NCBI GenBank assembly: GCA_905339215.1
Contig: CAJPFN010000024.1
Location: 62,001 to 126,000, forward strand
Origin: Rhizobiaceae bacterium
GTDB taxonomy: Bacteria; Pseudomonadota; Alphaproteobacteria; Rhizobiales; Rhizobiaceae
Length of the DNA: 64,000 nucleotides
Reading direction: 5' to 3'
Positions 16,443 to 24,877 of the stretch are shown here, piece after piece (position 1 is the stretch's first letter; each line of letters opens with the position of its first letter). Under the pieces are notes generated by a model, which made no database searches, was not told the origin of the DNA, and saw only the letters and a list, made by a program, of their open reading frames with translations. The translations under genes were made by a program, and so were the position numbers.

Positions 16443-17423
16443 ATGCTCGTTACGCTTTCAAAAAGTAAGCTTCATAGGGCCGGCATCGTCGCAATGGCAG
16501 TCCTGTGCGCAGGGTTTTCCGCAGCATCGTTGGGATCGATGGCTCTCGCGACAAACATGTGGATTGCTGACCTCGCAAACTTCCTGCGCCCGCATCTTTT
16601 GCTCCTCGCGACATGCCTGTTTGTTCTTAGTCTGGCCTTCCGCCACGTCATCGTGGCACTTTTCGGGACACTAGCGCTGCTAAGCGGTGTGTTCCCGTTC
16701 TTTTTCCTACCACTGCCTGCTTCTTCGCAGATCGGCGCACCACTTACGGTGGTGACCGCCAATGTCTATGTCGACAACCCCGATCCGGCGGACTTTCTCT
16801 CACTTCCATCAATCGCGACCGCCGACATCCTGGTGCTCCAGGAGATGACGCCGCGATGGCAGGATGCGTTGGCAGCCAGCGGCATCTGGCCATTCGAGAG
16901 CAGTCGCGACCTGCACGCCAACACGGACATGAAGCTATTCAGCCGATTTCCGATCCTGACCGCGAGAACCGTGTCTCCCGAGAGCGCCGACACGGGCGGG
17001 AGGTTTGCCGTCCGATATGAACTGCTTGTGGGAGGCCGGACCCTCATCGTCTATGCGGTTCATCCGCAGACGCCGAGAAGTCCACGCATGTGGCGCGAGC
17101 GGTCGGCCTATCTGCGTGATCTTGCGCAGGCGCTCCTGTCGGAACGGCAGGACACTCCCGTTGTCGTCGCGGGTGACTGGAACACCGCCTCGTGGTCTCC
17201 TTTCTTCAAAAACCTGTTGTCCTCCACGGGTTACAGGACGACTGAATCCCGATGGTGGCCCCTGCCGACCCGATTCAGCATAAGGTTCGGATCGTGGACG
17301 CAGCTCGGGACACCAATTGATCGCATCGTGCTGTCGCCCGCGGTGGGATTGGACAGCTTGGCGATGGGGCCAAAATTCGGCTCAAATCACCTTCCAGTCA
17401 TTGCGAGGTTCACACTTCCATAG
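16443..17423 (+). CDS. Endonuclease/exonuclease/phosphatase (EEP) family protein with N-terminal membrane helices
   Basis: This 326-residue protein has about three N-terminal membrane helices (to residue about 100) and then an EEP hydrolase domain. The domain contains VVTANVYVDNPDP (catalytic Asn region), DILVLQEMTP (metal-binding Glu), YAVHPQTP (His), VAGDWNTASWS (Asp/Asn) and the terminal SNHLPVIARF (Asn-His). All catalytic positions appear present. Such membrane-tethered EEP proteins are common in rhizobia, but their substrate (phosphodiester or lipid head group) is not established. It is not obviously in an operon with the following gene, 70 bp away. Confidence 0.85.
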   Translation: MLVTLSKSKLHRAGIVAMAVLCAGFSAASLGSMALATNMWIADLANFLRPHLLLLATCLFVLSLAFRHVIVALFGTLALLSGVFPFFFLPLPASSQIGAPLTVVTANVYVDNPDPADFLSLPSIATADILVLQEMTPRWQDALAASGIWPFESSRDLHANTDMKLFSRFPILTARTVSPESADTGGRFAVRYELLVGGRTLIVYAVHPQTPRSPRMWRERSAYLRDLAQALLSERQDTPVVVAGDWNTASWSPFFKNLLSSTGYRTTESRWWPLPTRFSIRFGSWTQLGTPIDRIVLSPAVGLDSLAMGPKFGSNHLPVIARFTLP

Positions 17424-17493
17424 GACAGGCCATCGATCCCAACTTCAGGTACGGTGAACGGATGCATCAAGATGCGCGGATCGGAAGGCGAGC

Positions 17494-17991
17494 ATGCGGC
17501 TAAGGCAGACAATCGGCGCTTTGCTTGCGGCATCGCTTGCTGGCGTTTTACCGGTTATGGCAAAAGCGCCGACGGGCGTGTTCCTGTGGTTTCCAGAGCA
17601 AGGAGCAGTACCTTCCTCCGCGGACTGTGATGCGCTTGTGCGGCGCATCAGGCCGTCCCGTGAGAAGGCCGACGCTTTGCTTTGGGGCCGAGTGCCGTTC
17701 GGTTCGGACATGGAATACTATCTGTTCCTGGATCAAAGGAGGATGGAGACGACCTATGCCGCTGAGGGCGACTACGATACAGGGTCGGTCCGTTTCGGCC
17801 AGACCAGAGGGGACGAGACAGCCTTCGAGCTCATCCCGGATGACCATCCGACGGTGACGATTGCCGGGAATATTGTCGCGCCTGCGGGCAGCTCGGTCGT
17901 CAAGGTTATTCTACGCAACGTTCCTTCATCCAACGGCGCCGCCGATAGGGTGACCTATTTCTGCCGGTTCGAGGACGACACGGAGGCTTGA
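17494..17991 (+). CDS. Hypothetical secreted protein
   Basis: This 165-residue protein has a signal peptide (TIGALLAASLAGVLPVMA). The mature domain has two cysteines far apart (SADCDAL and TYFCRFED) that could form a disulfide. I do not recognise a family. The composition (many Asp/Glu, beta-strand-like pattern VTIAGNIVAPAGSSVVKVILR) suggests a small periplasmic beta domain. It is tail-to-tail with mntH, 11 bp apart. Confidence 0.65.
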   Translation: MRLRQTIGALLAASLAGVLPVMAKAPTGVFLWFPEQGAVPSSADCDALVRRIRPSREKADALLWGRVPFGSDMEYYLFLDQRRMETTYAAEGDYDTGSVRFGQTRGDETAFELIPDDHPTVTIAGNIVAPAGSSVVKVILRNVPSSNGAADRVTYFCRFEDDTEA

Positions 17992-18002
17992 GGACGCCGG
18001 GA

Positions 18003-19349
18003 TCAGGCCGCGGACGCAAGAAAGTCGAAAAGCAGCTTGACGTTCAGGGCAGCGATGACAAAGGCAATGAAGAAGGCGACGGCGACCAGCGCACGGGGCG
18101 CCACCAGTTCACCCATCTTTTTCCCGTCGGCCGTGAACATCACCAGCGGAAATACCGCGAAAGACAGCTGAAGGCTGAGGATCACCTGGGTCAAGATCAG
18201 GAGCTGGGCGGTGCCGCTTTCTCCATACCAGATGGTGATCGCCGCGGCCGGAATGATGGCGATCGCCCGCGTGATGAGCCGGCGGAGCCAGGGTGGTAGC
18301 TTGATATCGAGGAAGCCTTCCATGACGATCTGTCCCGCCAGGGTCGCCGTCACCGTCGAGTTTATGCCACAGCAAAGGAGTGCGATCCCGAACAAGGTCG
18401 GCGCGATGGCCGCGCCGAGCATCGGAGCCAGCAAGCTGTGGGCCTCGCCCAATTCGGCGATTTCCGTCCGCCCTGTGGTGTTGAACGTGGCTGCGGCAAG
18501 GATGAGGATCGACGCATTCACACAGAGTGCGAACATGAGTGCGACCGTGGAGTCGATCGTGGCGAACTTCAGCGCTTCGCGCTTTTCCGGCAGGCTGTCG
18601 CCATAATTCCTCGTCTGGACGATCCCGGAGTGGAGATAGAGGTTATGCGGCATCACCGTCGCGCCGAGGATGCCTAGGGCGAGGTAGAGCATTTCAGGAT
18701 TGGTGACGATCTCGGTCGTTGGCGCGAACCCGCGGATGACGTCGCCCCAGTTTGGATCCGCTAGGACAATCTGAAGCACGAAGCAGACGGCAATTACGGC
18801 CAGCAGCGCGATCACCAGTGCTTCGACCCAGCGGAAGCCCAGCCTTTGCAGATAGAGGATGAGGAAGACGTCAAGCGCGGTGATCACGACACCAATTTCC
18901 AGCGGGATGCCAAAGAGCAGGTTCAAGCCGATGGCCGTTCCGATGACCTCGGCGATGTCGGTCGCGATGATCGCGATCTCGGCCAGCACCCACAGGGTAC
19001 GCGACACGTATTTTGGATAGGCATCCTTGCAAGCCTGCGCAAGGTCCCTACCGGACGCGATGGCGAGCCGCGCGCAAAGGGATTGGAGGATGATCGCCAT
19101 GATGTTGGAGATCAGGGCCACCACGAGCAGGGTGTATCCGAAGCGAGAGCCGCCTGCGATCGACGTCGCCCAGTTGCCGGGGTCCATATAGCCGACGGCG
19201 ACAAGATAGCCTGGACCGATGAAGGCGGCGGCCCGGCGCCAGGACGAGTGCATGCCCTGCACGGGCACTGACCGGTGCACATCGGACATTGAAGGGGCAC
19301 TCGACCTGCCCTTCCAGCCGTTGGCGACGTCCGACGTCGAATCGGTCAT
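18003..19349 (-). CDS. mntH: Nramp-family divalent metal transporter MntH
   Basis: This 448-residue proton-coupled importer of Mn2+ (also Fe2+, Cd2+) has about 11 transmembrane helices. Both Nramp signature helices are intact: TM1 [18 protein letters not shown] and TM6 [15 protein letters not shown] (Met-Pro-His). About 40 residues of cytosolic N-terminus precede TM1. It contributes uptake to a region otherwise rich in exporters, and mntP and mntR elsewhere in the window indicate a manganese network. The upstream region holds a Fur/Mur-box-like sequence (19365-19385), weakly supported. Confidence 0.95.
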   Translation of the reverse strand: MTDSTSDVANGWKGRSSAPSMSDVHRSVPVQGMHSSWRRAAAFIGPGYLVAVGYMDPGNWATSIAGGSRFGYTLLVVALISNIMAIILQSLCARLAIASGRDLAQACKDAYPKYVSRTLWVLAEIAIIATDIAEVIGTAIGLNLLFGIPLEIGVVITALDVFLILYLQRLGFRWVEALVIALLAVIAVCFVLQIVLADPNWGDVIRGFAPTTEIVTNPEMLYLALGILGATVMPHNLYLHSGIVQTRNYGDSLPEKREALKFATIDSTVALMFALCVNASILILAAATFNTTGRTEIAELGEAHSLLAPMLGAAIAPTLFGIALLCCGINSTVTATLAGQIVMEGFLDIKLPPWLRRLITRAIAIIPAAAITIWYGESGTAQLLILTQVILSLQLSFAVFPLVMFTADGKKMGELVAPRALVAVAFFIAFVIAALNVKLLFDFLASAA

Positions 19350-19364
19350 ATTGATCTCATGTCT

Positions 19365-19385
19365 TGCAGTTGCGACTTATTTGCA
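19365..19385. promoter_or_regulatory. Possible Fur/Mur-box-like element upstream of mntH
   Basis: A 21-bp stretch bounded by TGCA at both ends (TGCAGTTGCG...ATTTGCA) lies 16-36 bp upstream of the mntH start. It resembles rhizobial Fur/Mur-responsive elements, which are rich in TGCA and TTTGCA. The match is partial and judged by eye. Confidence 0.3.
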
Positions 19386-19499
19386 TTTAAGGCTAGGAAG
19401 GCGCCCTTTTGCAAGAGGCGCAGACCGGCGTCGCGCTGCCGTTTCAAGATCTCCAGGAGATCGCGCGAAAAGCCGAAGTTTGGTTTCTCGCTAAGGTCG

Positions 19500-19913
19500 C
19501 TAGTGTTCGCTCACGCACATGTCGTGGTTGGCGAGAGACCGCAGGACGTAGCAGTGTTTGACTTGGTCGTCGTGGTTGCGGGACGTCATTCGATCGAGTT
19601 CCTTCTCGAGAAGACGGAGCTTGGCGATCTTGTTGCGAACGGACTGAAGCTGCCGAACGGCGATTTCATCAGCATCCACGCAAGGACGGTCAGGATGGGC
19701 GCTCAGTTCTAGGAGCTCCCGAATGGCTTCGATTGTAAACCCCAGATCCCGAGCATGCTTGATAAACGACAGGCGCTCTCGATCATGGGATTCATATCGC
19801 CGCTGGTTGCCCCCGGAGCGTTCGGCAGCAGCCATCAATCCCATGTGTTCGTAGTACCGTATCGTAGGAATTTTGACGCCGGTTGCCCGCGACAGGTCTC
19901 CAATCGTCAGCAT
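19500..19913 (-). CDS. MerR-family transcriptional regulator (ZntR/CadR/PbrR-like)
   Basis: This 137-residue protein has an N-terminal winged helix (MLTIGDLSRATGVKIPTIRYYEHMGL) and the RRYESHDRERLSFI wing. A dimerisation helix follows, then a C-terminal metal-binding tail. Cysteines at 78, 121 and 133 and His at 120, 130 and 137 correspond in spacing to the metal-site cysteines of ZntR/CadR-type sensors. MerR proteins twist over-long promoters to activate them, and six promoters of this type lie in the window, making this the best candidate regulator. A broken paralogue lies at 49792-50207. Confidence 0.9.
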   Translation of the reverse strand: MLTIGDLSRATGVKIPTIRYYEHMGLMAAAERSGGNQRRYESHDRERLSFIKHARDLGFTIEAIRELLELSAHPDRPCVDADEIAVRQLQSVRNKIAKLRLLEKELDRMTSRNHDDQVKHCYVLRSLANHDMCVSEH

Positions 19914-20055
19914 GTGTTCCTCCAGTATCTATAGCTATTATGGCTTAGGATTTCTCGCTGCAAACGCGTTCAATTGCCGCATTGTCCGGCAGCATTGATC
20001 ACAGGTTTGCCCAGATTGTGCTCAACCAAGGAGGCAGGCACCGGAGAGGGGACAA

Positions 20056-20580
20056 TTGCTTGTGAACAGAGCACTTTTGAGAGCGGCGCTGGCAATCTTC
20101 GTCTTGGCCACGCAGGTGGAGGCATCCGACGGTGTACAAGATCATGACAAGCCGCCGCCGATTTTGACGGTCGAGCACGCGGAGATCCTGGTGGCAGACA
20201 ACGAGGACGTCGGCGCTGAAGGCTATCTCACAATCTGGAATGGCACCAATCAGCAGGTAAGCCTGGAGGCGATCCGAAGCGATGCATTCGGCAAGATCTC
20301 CATCTTGCGAACCGAAATGAGCTCGGGCCAGACCAGCACCGGGACAGTGGAAGGAATTGTTCCTGTGCCGGGACACGCCGAGTTGACGATGCGCCCTAGC
20401 GGCATTCGCTTGCTCCTGGAGGATCCCCTGCCCCGAACTGACAGGTTGGCTGACAGCCGCTTTACGCTGATATTCGAAGGCGGCCAAGAACTGGAGGTTA
20501 CCGCCGATGTCGTCCAATCTCGCGATCAGTTGACGGTACATCATCACGGCCAGGGAGACGTCGACATTGGTCGCCATTGA
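20056..20580 (+). CDS. PCu(A)C-fold periplasmic protein lacking the copper ligands
   Basis: This 174-residue protein has a signal peptide (ALLRAALAIFVLATQVEA) and a DUF461/PCu(A)C-like domain: VEHAEILVADNEDVGAEGYLTIWNGT, then GTVEGIVPVPGHAELTMRPSGIRLLLEDPLP. The family layout is clear, but the usual HxM is read here as SILRTEM and the usual GGxHLML as SGIRLLLE, so both copper-binding positions are substituted. Start is TTG at 20056 or GTG at 20062, behind a GGAGAGGGG site. It may have become a structural or regulatory partner; function is unknown. Confidence 0.72.
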   Translation: MLVNRALLRAALAIFVLATQVEASDGVQDHDKPPPILTVEHAEILVADNEDVGAEGYLTIWNGTNQQVSLEAIRSDAFGKISILRTEMSSGQTSTGTVEGIVPVPGHAELTMRPSGIRLLLEDPLPRTDRLADSRFTLIFEGGQELEVTADVVQSRDQLTVHHHGQGDVDIGRH

Positions 20581-20730
20581 CTGATCGCGTATGCGTTGCC
20601 CATCGGTGAATCAAACATTGAAGCGGGGCATAAAATTTTCCGATAGTTCTCCCTTAATTTAACTCGCTGATTTTCCGTCGTTTTGAGGCTTATCCTCTAT
20701 CTGTTTCCCAACACTACGGGAGACGGTTCA

Positions 20731-21387
20731 ATGAAACGCTTTATTGTCAGCGCCCTGGCGCTCGGGATGTCCTGCGTCGTAGCTTCGGCCAACGCCTTTC
20801 ACTTTAATCCGACCCAACCCACCAATGCGCGCAATATGCTCACGTACGGCGCGACAACCATGCCGGTGGGATACTACGAATATTGCCGTCGCTACCGAAA
20901 GGACTGCGCGCGCCGACCGGAGGGGATGATGATCAAGCTTACCGAGCCTCGGTGGCGCGAAATCGTCTCGGTCAACGCTGACGTCAATGCCGCGGTTGCG
21001 CCGTTGACCGATATGGAGATTTTCGGAGTCGAGGAGCGATGGGAGTACCCGACGACAGTGGGGGACTGCGAGGACTACGCTCTTGAGAAACGCAAGCGCC
21101 TGAACGAGATGGGCTATCCCTTGGGAGCCCTCTTGTTGACGGTCGCCCGTGATGCCAAGGGCGGTGGGCACGCCGTGCTGACGGTGGTCACGGACCTCGG
21201 CGACTTCATCCTGGACAATCTGGAGCAGAAGGTCCTCCTGTGGAAGGAAACGGAAATTTACTATCTGAAGCGTCAGTCAGGAGATGACCTGAATCGCTGG
21301 GTCAGCCTAGTGAATGAGGAAGACCTTCTAATCTCGTCGGGCAGGAGCCAAGCGCCTTCCACAGCGGCGGCGAGCGTCAAAAGATAG
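20731..21387 (+). CDS. Bacterial transglutaminase-like cysteine peptidase (BTLCP)
   Basis: This 218-residue secreted protein has a signal peptide (MKRFIVSALALGMSCVVASANA). The catalytic triad region reads VGDCEDYALEKR (Cys), GGHAVLTVVTD (His) and FILDNLEQKVL (Asp). BTLCP/LapG-like peptidases cleave periplasmic targets such as adhesins; orphan rhizobial copies have no known substrate. The start is the ATG at 20731 behind GGGAGA; the upstream extension is not coding-like. A paralogue at 35306-35908 shares the layout TTMPVGYYEYCRR / TSQPIGHYEFCRR. Confidence 0.9.
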   Translation: MKRFIVSALALGMSCVVASANAFHFNPTQPTNARNMLTYGATTMPVGYYEYCRRYRKDCARRPEGMMIKLTEPRWREIVSVNADVNAAVAPLTDMEIFGVEERWEYPTTVGDCEDYALEKRKRLNEMGYPLGALLLTVARDAKGGGHAVLTVVTDLGDFILDNLEQKVLLWKETEIYYLKRQSGDDLNRWVSLVNEEDLLISSGRSQAPSTAAASVKR

Positions 21388-21554
21388 ACAGCGGTCCCGC
21401 CGTACAGCATCTCAAAGGTGTTGTGCCCGAGCCCGACGCACACCATCCCGAACAACGCGGCCAATGCTAGGTAGGCTATCGGTGCGACCAACGCAAAGCA
21501 GGTCAAGCGCAAAATCATCGAGAGATGGACCGAACTGGACTTAGGTCGGTCCAC
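21273..21554 (-). CDS. Small hypothetical two-helix membrane protein
   Basis: This 93-residue frame has two strong hydrophobic segments (LTCFALVAPIAYLALAALFGMVCVGLG and GGTAVYLLTLAAAVEGAWLL) and a basic C-terminus. It overlaps the 3' end of the BTLCP gene by 115 bp on the opposite strand, which lowers confidence. The hydrophobic pattern and a following co-directional small membrane gene support it. No family recognised. Confidence 0.4.
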   Translation of the reverse strand: MDRPKSSSVHLSMILRLTCFALVAPIAYLALAALFGMVCVGLGHNTFEMLYGGTAVYLLTLAAAVEGAWLLPDEIRRSSSFTRLTQRFRSSPD

Positions 21555-21582
21555 TTTCTCACCGACAAGGGCGATCGGCCAC

Positions 21583-21786
21583 TCAAGCGTGGGTGATTGG
21601 ACCGTTATCCAGTTCGGAGGATGATTGAGTTTCGTTCGTCTCAGTCCGGACGTGGCTGAAACTTATCCAGTACACGGCAACGACGAAGGCCACCAGGAGC
21701 CCGCAGATCACCCAATTCACGCGTCGTCTGCGCCGTGCGAGTGTCTTGGACTCTTCGAGGGTGAGGTGTTCCGATCCTTCCGGCAT
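21583..21786 (-). CDS. Small single-pass membrane protein
   Basis: This 67-residue protein has a charged N-terminus (EESKTLARRRRRVN), one helix (WVICGLLVAFVVAVYWISF) and a polar tail. The positive-inside pattern predicts the tail in the periplasm. It looks like the short accessory proteins associated with oxidase or envelope complexes (CoxF-like in outline), but I cannot assign it. It lies upstream of and co-directional with the 93-residue frame. Confidence 0.5.
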   Translation of the reverse strand: MPEGSEHLTLEESKTLARRRRRVNWVICGLLVAFVVAVYWISFSHVRTETNETQSSSELDNGPITHA

Positions 21787-21980
21787 GGCGTGGCTGGGTC
21801 TCTCTCCTGGGGCACTTGGTCCTGCTCTTACCTAGTTGATCTTCGGCACAGCGGCATAGTCTGTTTGCTGCGGTTCTTTGACGCTCGCGAATTTGTGGGC
21901 GGAAACGTCATCTTAACTATGATACGCGAACTCTCGGACAAGCCTCCGGAAGGGGTGGGCACCGACACATATGGTTCTGG

Positions 21981-22988
21981 ATGATACTCACGGCCGTCAA
22001 GATGGGGGGAATTGCAGCGCTTGCGCTCTTTTTGAGCGCATGCGTTTCCACTGTTCTCGACGTTGACGGGAAGGCAACTCGGCCGATTCCCGCCGCCCTC
22101 GTGGCGGATATGTCGCGCAAATCCATGTCTCCCTCGGCACCTGTCCTTGTCCGGATCTTCAAGCAAGAAAGCGAGCTGGAGGTCTGGAAGCGCGATCGCA
22201 GCGGCAAGTTCGCCCTGCTCAAGACCTACCCGATGTGCCGCTGGTCCGGAAAGCTCGGCCCCAAAAAGCAGAATGGCGATCGTCAGGCTCCCGAGGGCTT
22301 CTACCATGTGTCCGCCGGGATGCTGAACCCCAACTCTCAATACTACCTGTCGTTCAACCTCGGCTATCCGAACAGGCTGGAAGCGGCTCTCGGCTACACG
22401 GGAGAGGCGCTTATGGTCCATGGCGCCTGCTCGTCGTCCGGGTGTTTCGCACTAACGGACGAAGGCGTTGCCGAGATCTATGCCGTCGCGCGCGAGGCCC
22501 TGAAGGGCGGCCAAGGGTCGTTCCAGGTCCAGGCGTTTCCGTTCCGGATGACGCCTCAGAACATGGCGAAGAACCGGAACGACCCGGACTTTGCATTCTG
22601 GTCGGACCTGAAGCTGGGCTACGACATTTTCGAGGTCACACGTTGGCAACCGAAGGTCTCCTATTGCGAAGGACGCTACGTCTTCGACAGGGAGTTCGAA
22701 GGTGGAGAGCCACGGGATCCTTTGGCGTCATGTCCGCCAGCACTGAATGCTGCTGATCCGTTGGTCGCCGGACGGCAGCAATCCGATCGCGTCGCTATGG
22801 ACGATCTTCTTTCGACCGGCAGCGTGCTTTCGGCACATGCCTATTCCGATGGAGGCATGCATCCGAGCTTCCGCAAGCTGCTGGAACGCGGCGGACAGGC
22901 TTCTCTCGCCAAGCGGACCTCGCTGACATCGGTGCCGATCAGCCGTCCCGAGGCCGCACTGGCCGACCCTCACTCGCCAAATGAGTGA
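21981..22988 (+). CDS. YafK/DpaA-type L,D-transpeptidase-family lipoprotein
   Basis: This 335-residue protein has a lipoprotein signal (ALALFLSAC lipobox) and a YkuD-type catalytic domain with MVHGACSSSGCFAL (His, Ser, Gly-Cys nucleophile). The organisation, including DRQAPEGFYHVS and LGYPNRLEAALGYTG, resembles the YafK/LdtF (DpaA) subgroup, which in E. coli detaches Lpp from peptidoglycan rather than forming crosslinks. A long polar C-terminal extension (about 250-335) is not part of the core. The start at 21981 has no clear ribosome-binding site; ATG 22002 is an alternative. Confidence 0.85.
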   Translation: MILTAVKMGGIAALALFLSACVSTVLDVDGKATRPIPAALVADMSRKSMSPSAPVLVRIFKQESELEVWKRDRSGKFALLKTYPMCRWSGKLGPKKQNGDRQAPEGFYHVSAGMLNPNSQYYLSFNLGYPNRLEAALGYTGEALMVHGACSSSGCFALTDEGVAEIYAVAREALKGGQGSFQVQAFPFRMTPQNMAKNRNDPDFAFWSDLKLGYDIFEVTRWQPKVSYCEGRYVFDREFEGGEPRDPLASCPPALNAADPLVAGRQQSDRVAMDDLLSTGSVLSAHAYSDGGMHPSFRKLLERGGQASLAKRTSLTSVPISRPEAALADPHSPNE

Positions 22989-23301
22989 CGCGATGGGACG
23001 GACACTGCTCGCTCTCCTGATGCTATGTTTCGTCAGTCTGCACGCTGCGCTGCCGACGGCGGCGGCGGGCGGGGAGGACTCGTTCAAGCAGGGCTCAGTC
23101 CTGACATATGTCGAGACTGACACCGGCGACGATGGCGCTCCCGCTTCGCTTGGGGCTGCCGCGAAGTGTCATGATGGCTGCAGCTGGCTTGCCGCATGGC
23201 ACGCGCCTGCTTTTTGCGAGACACATGCTTCTCCTTTGGAGACGCCTGCCGGCGCTGGCCCTCCAGGGATCGTTGCCCTGGTCGTCCCCCCTCCCCGATA
23301 G
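22981..23301 (+). CDS. Hypothetical secreted small protein
   Basis: This 106-residue frame starts inside the stop region of the preceding L,D-transpeptidase gene (8-bp overlap), with a second in-frame ATG at 22993. It has a signal peptide (LLALLMLCFVSLHAALPTAAA) and a short mature part with three cysteines (AKCHDGCSWL and APAFCET) that could bind metal or form disulfides. No family recognised. Translational coupling with the upstream gene supports it being real. Confidence 0.5.
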   Translation: MSDAMGRTLLALLMLCFVSLHAALPTAAAGGEDSFKQGSVLTYVETDTGDDGAPASLGAAAKCHDGCSWLAAWHAPAFCETHASPLETPAGAGPPGIVALVVPPPR

Positions 23302-23419
23302 CCTCACGAAGAGGCGAAAACGATCGCCGTCGCACCATCCGGCAGTTCCGTCGACGTGGTGTGCTCGATGGGTCGTTGCTTCATATGAGCAGCGTCTGCA
23401 CGGCAGGCGCTCGACCTTG

Positions 23420-24160
23420 ATGATATTATTGCGAGCACAACAAGTGACCCAGACACAACTACGCGTACAGTTTTCCCGGCGGCAGATTCTCAGGCTCGGC
23501 GCGGCGGCAGCCGGTGGGTTCGTCCTGCCAGCCTGCTCGACCACCGGCTACGAGCCGGCAGAGCCGGTGCAGATCAAACCTGCGGAAGAACGATCCTACC
23601 TTTCCATGTATCGCGCCATGCCGGAAGAAGATTTCCCGATCCCGGCCGTTGACCTGTCCAAGGTCAACAAGCGCTTCTACAGGCAGCTGGTCGACGACCC
23701 CACCGGTGAGCGCCCCGGCACGATCGTCGTGGATACGAGAAATTTCTTTCTCTATCTCGTCCGGCCGGGCGGCAAGGCGATGCGCTACGGGGTTGGTCTC
23801 GGCCGTCAAGGGTTCGAATGGTCGGGTGACGGCGTGATCCAGTGGAAGCAGCGGTGGCCGAAATGGACGCCTCCCGCCGAGATGATTGCACGCCAGCCGG
23901 AACTGGAAAAGTGGAGCGCGGAAAACGGCGGTCAACCGCCTGGCCTCAACAATCCGCTTGGCGCGCGAGCGCTGTACATATTCCAGAATGGCGAAGACAC
24001 ACTTTACCGTCTTCACGGAACACCCGAATTCTGGACCATCGGCAAGGCGGTTTCGAGCGGCTGCGTCCGGTTGATGAATCAGGACATCATCGACTTGTAC
24101 GACCGCGTCGCAACGCCGGCCCCCATCATCGTTCGAGCCCAAACAAGTGCACTTTTCTAG
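23420..24160 (+). CDS. L,D-transpeptidase (YkuD domain), Tat-exported
   Basis: This protein of about 246 residues has a twin-arginine-like export signal ending in a lipobox-like Cys (SRRQILRLGAAAAGGF then VLPACS). The YkuD domain carries the HGTPEFWTIG histidine and SSGCVRLMNQD nucleophile motif. It should form 3-3 peptidoglycan or outer-membrane-protein crosslinks. The start is uncertain: ATG 23420 (no clear RBS) or a GTG a few codons later; the frame upstream to 23108 lies in the preceding gene. A MerR-type promoter for the next operon begins 12 bp after its stop. Confidence 0.88.
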   Translation: MILLRAQQVTQTQLRVQFSRRQILRLGAAAAGGFVLPACSTTGYEPAEPVQIKPAEERSYLSMYRAMPEEDFPIPAVDLSKVNKRFYRQLVDDPTGERPGTIVVDTRNFFLYLVRPGGKAMRYGVGLGRQGFEWSGDGVIQWKQRWPKWTPPAEMIARQPELEKWSAENGGQPPGLNNPLGARALYIFQNGEDTLYRLHGTPEFWTIGKAVSSGCVRLMNQDIIDLYDRVATPAPIIVRAQTSALF

Positions 24161-24171
24161 CGAGAGCCCCC

Positions 24172-24202
24172 TTGCCTCTCAAGGGGCTAGAGCTTGCATA
24201 AA
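24172..24202 (+). promoter_or_regulatory. MerR-family-type promoter/operator P3 (before DsbA-parvulin-LDT operon)
   Basis: Plus strand: -35 TTGCCT (24172-24177), a 19-nt spacer starting CTCAAGGGGC with GAG at spacer positions 13-15, and -10 CATAAA (24197-24202). It lies 25 bp before the ATG at 24227. Confidence 0.7.
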
Positions 24203-24226
24203 ACCGTCCTCACGAAAGGACCTGAA

Positions 24227-24877
24227 ATGAAACGCCGCAATCTGATTTTTGGCATGGCCGCGACCGGGATGGTCGCGACTTATCCCGCCCTCCTGTTAGC
24301 GCAACCGTCAACCGACGCGCTGCTGGCCCCAGGGCCACTGCCGGAAAAGAGCTTCGGGCCTGAGGACGCGCCGGTAACGATCATCGAATACGCGTCTCTG
24401 ACCTGCCCCCATTGCCGCACCTTTCATGTAAATGTGTGGCCCGAGCTCAAGAAAAAATATGTCGATACGGGTCAGGTCCGCTTCATCATGCGGGAGTTTC
24501 CGTTCGATCCGCGGTCCTCGGCCGGATTCATGCTGGCGCGGTGCATGGGCGATGACAAATGGTACCCCACCATCGATCTGCTTTACCGCACGCAGGACAA
24601 TTGGGCACGGGTTGCCGACGGGACCGAGGCACTCAAGTCAGTGATGGGCATGACGGGGATGAGCACCGCCGATTTCGAGAAATGCCTCAAGGACCAGGAG
24701 TTGCTGGATCAGGTCTCTGCCGTTGCCGAGGCAGGCAAGTCGTTTGGAGTGGACTCGACGCCGACCTTCTTCATCAATGGCCAGATGCAAAAAGGCGCAC
24801 TGAGCATCGAGCGGTTCAGCGAGATTATCGATCCGCTCGTTACCGCCGCGAAACAGCAAGGAGGCTCCGATGAATAG
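24227..24877 (+). CDS. DsbA-family disulfide oxidoreductase
   Basis: This 216-residue periplasmic protein has signal NLIFGMAATGMVATYPALLLA. Its thioredoxin/DsbA domain carries the classical CPHC active site (YASLTCPHCRTFH), a helical insertion and the cis-Pro loop DSTPTFFING. The start ATG 24227 follows GAAAGGA. It is the first gene of a four-gene operon with a parvulin (8-bp overlap), an L,D-transpeptidase and a flavoprotein. Together these suggest folding and crosslinking of envelope proteins in response to the MerR-type promoter. Confidence 0.92.
   Translation: MKRRNLIFGMAATGMVATYPALLLAQPSTDALLAPGPLPEKSFGPEDAPVTIIEYASLTCPHCRTFHVNVWPELKKKYVDTGQVRFIMREFPFDPRSSAGFMLARCMGDDKWYPTIDLLYRTQDNWARVADGTEALKSVMGMTGMSTADFEKCLKDQELLDQVSAVAEAGKSFGVDSTPTFFINGQMQKGALSIERFSEIIDPLVTAAKQQGGSDE

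Noticed and set aside
19999-20577. Minus-strand frame of 192 codons opposite the PCu(A)C-like gene
   Set aside because: It is a shadow; the plus-strand frame has a signal peptide and a recognisable fold pattern.
20600-20730. A further MerR-type promoter before the BTLCP gene
   Set aside because: I looked for the CTC-N9-GAG spacer pattern here and before the other operons (4932, 13719, 19913, 32982, 39047, 50272, 52119) and did not find it.
23108-23419. N-terminal extension of the second L,D-transpeptidase
   Set aside because: It lies within the preceding gene and lacks export-signal character; the Tat-like signal starts after 23420.
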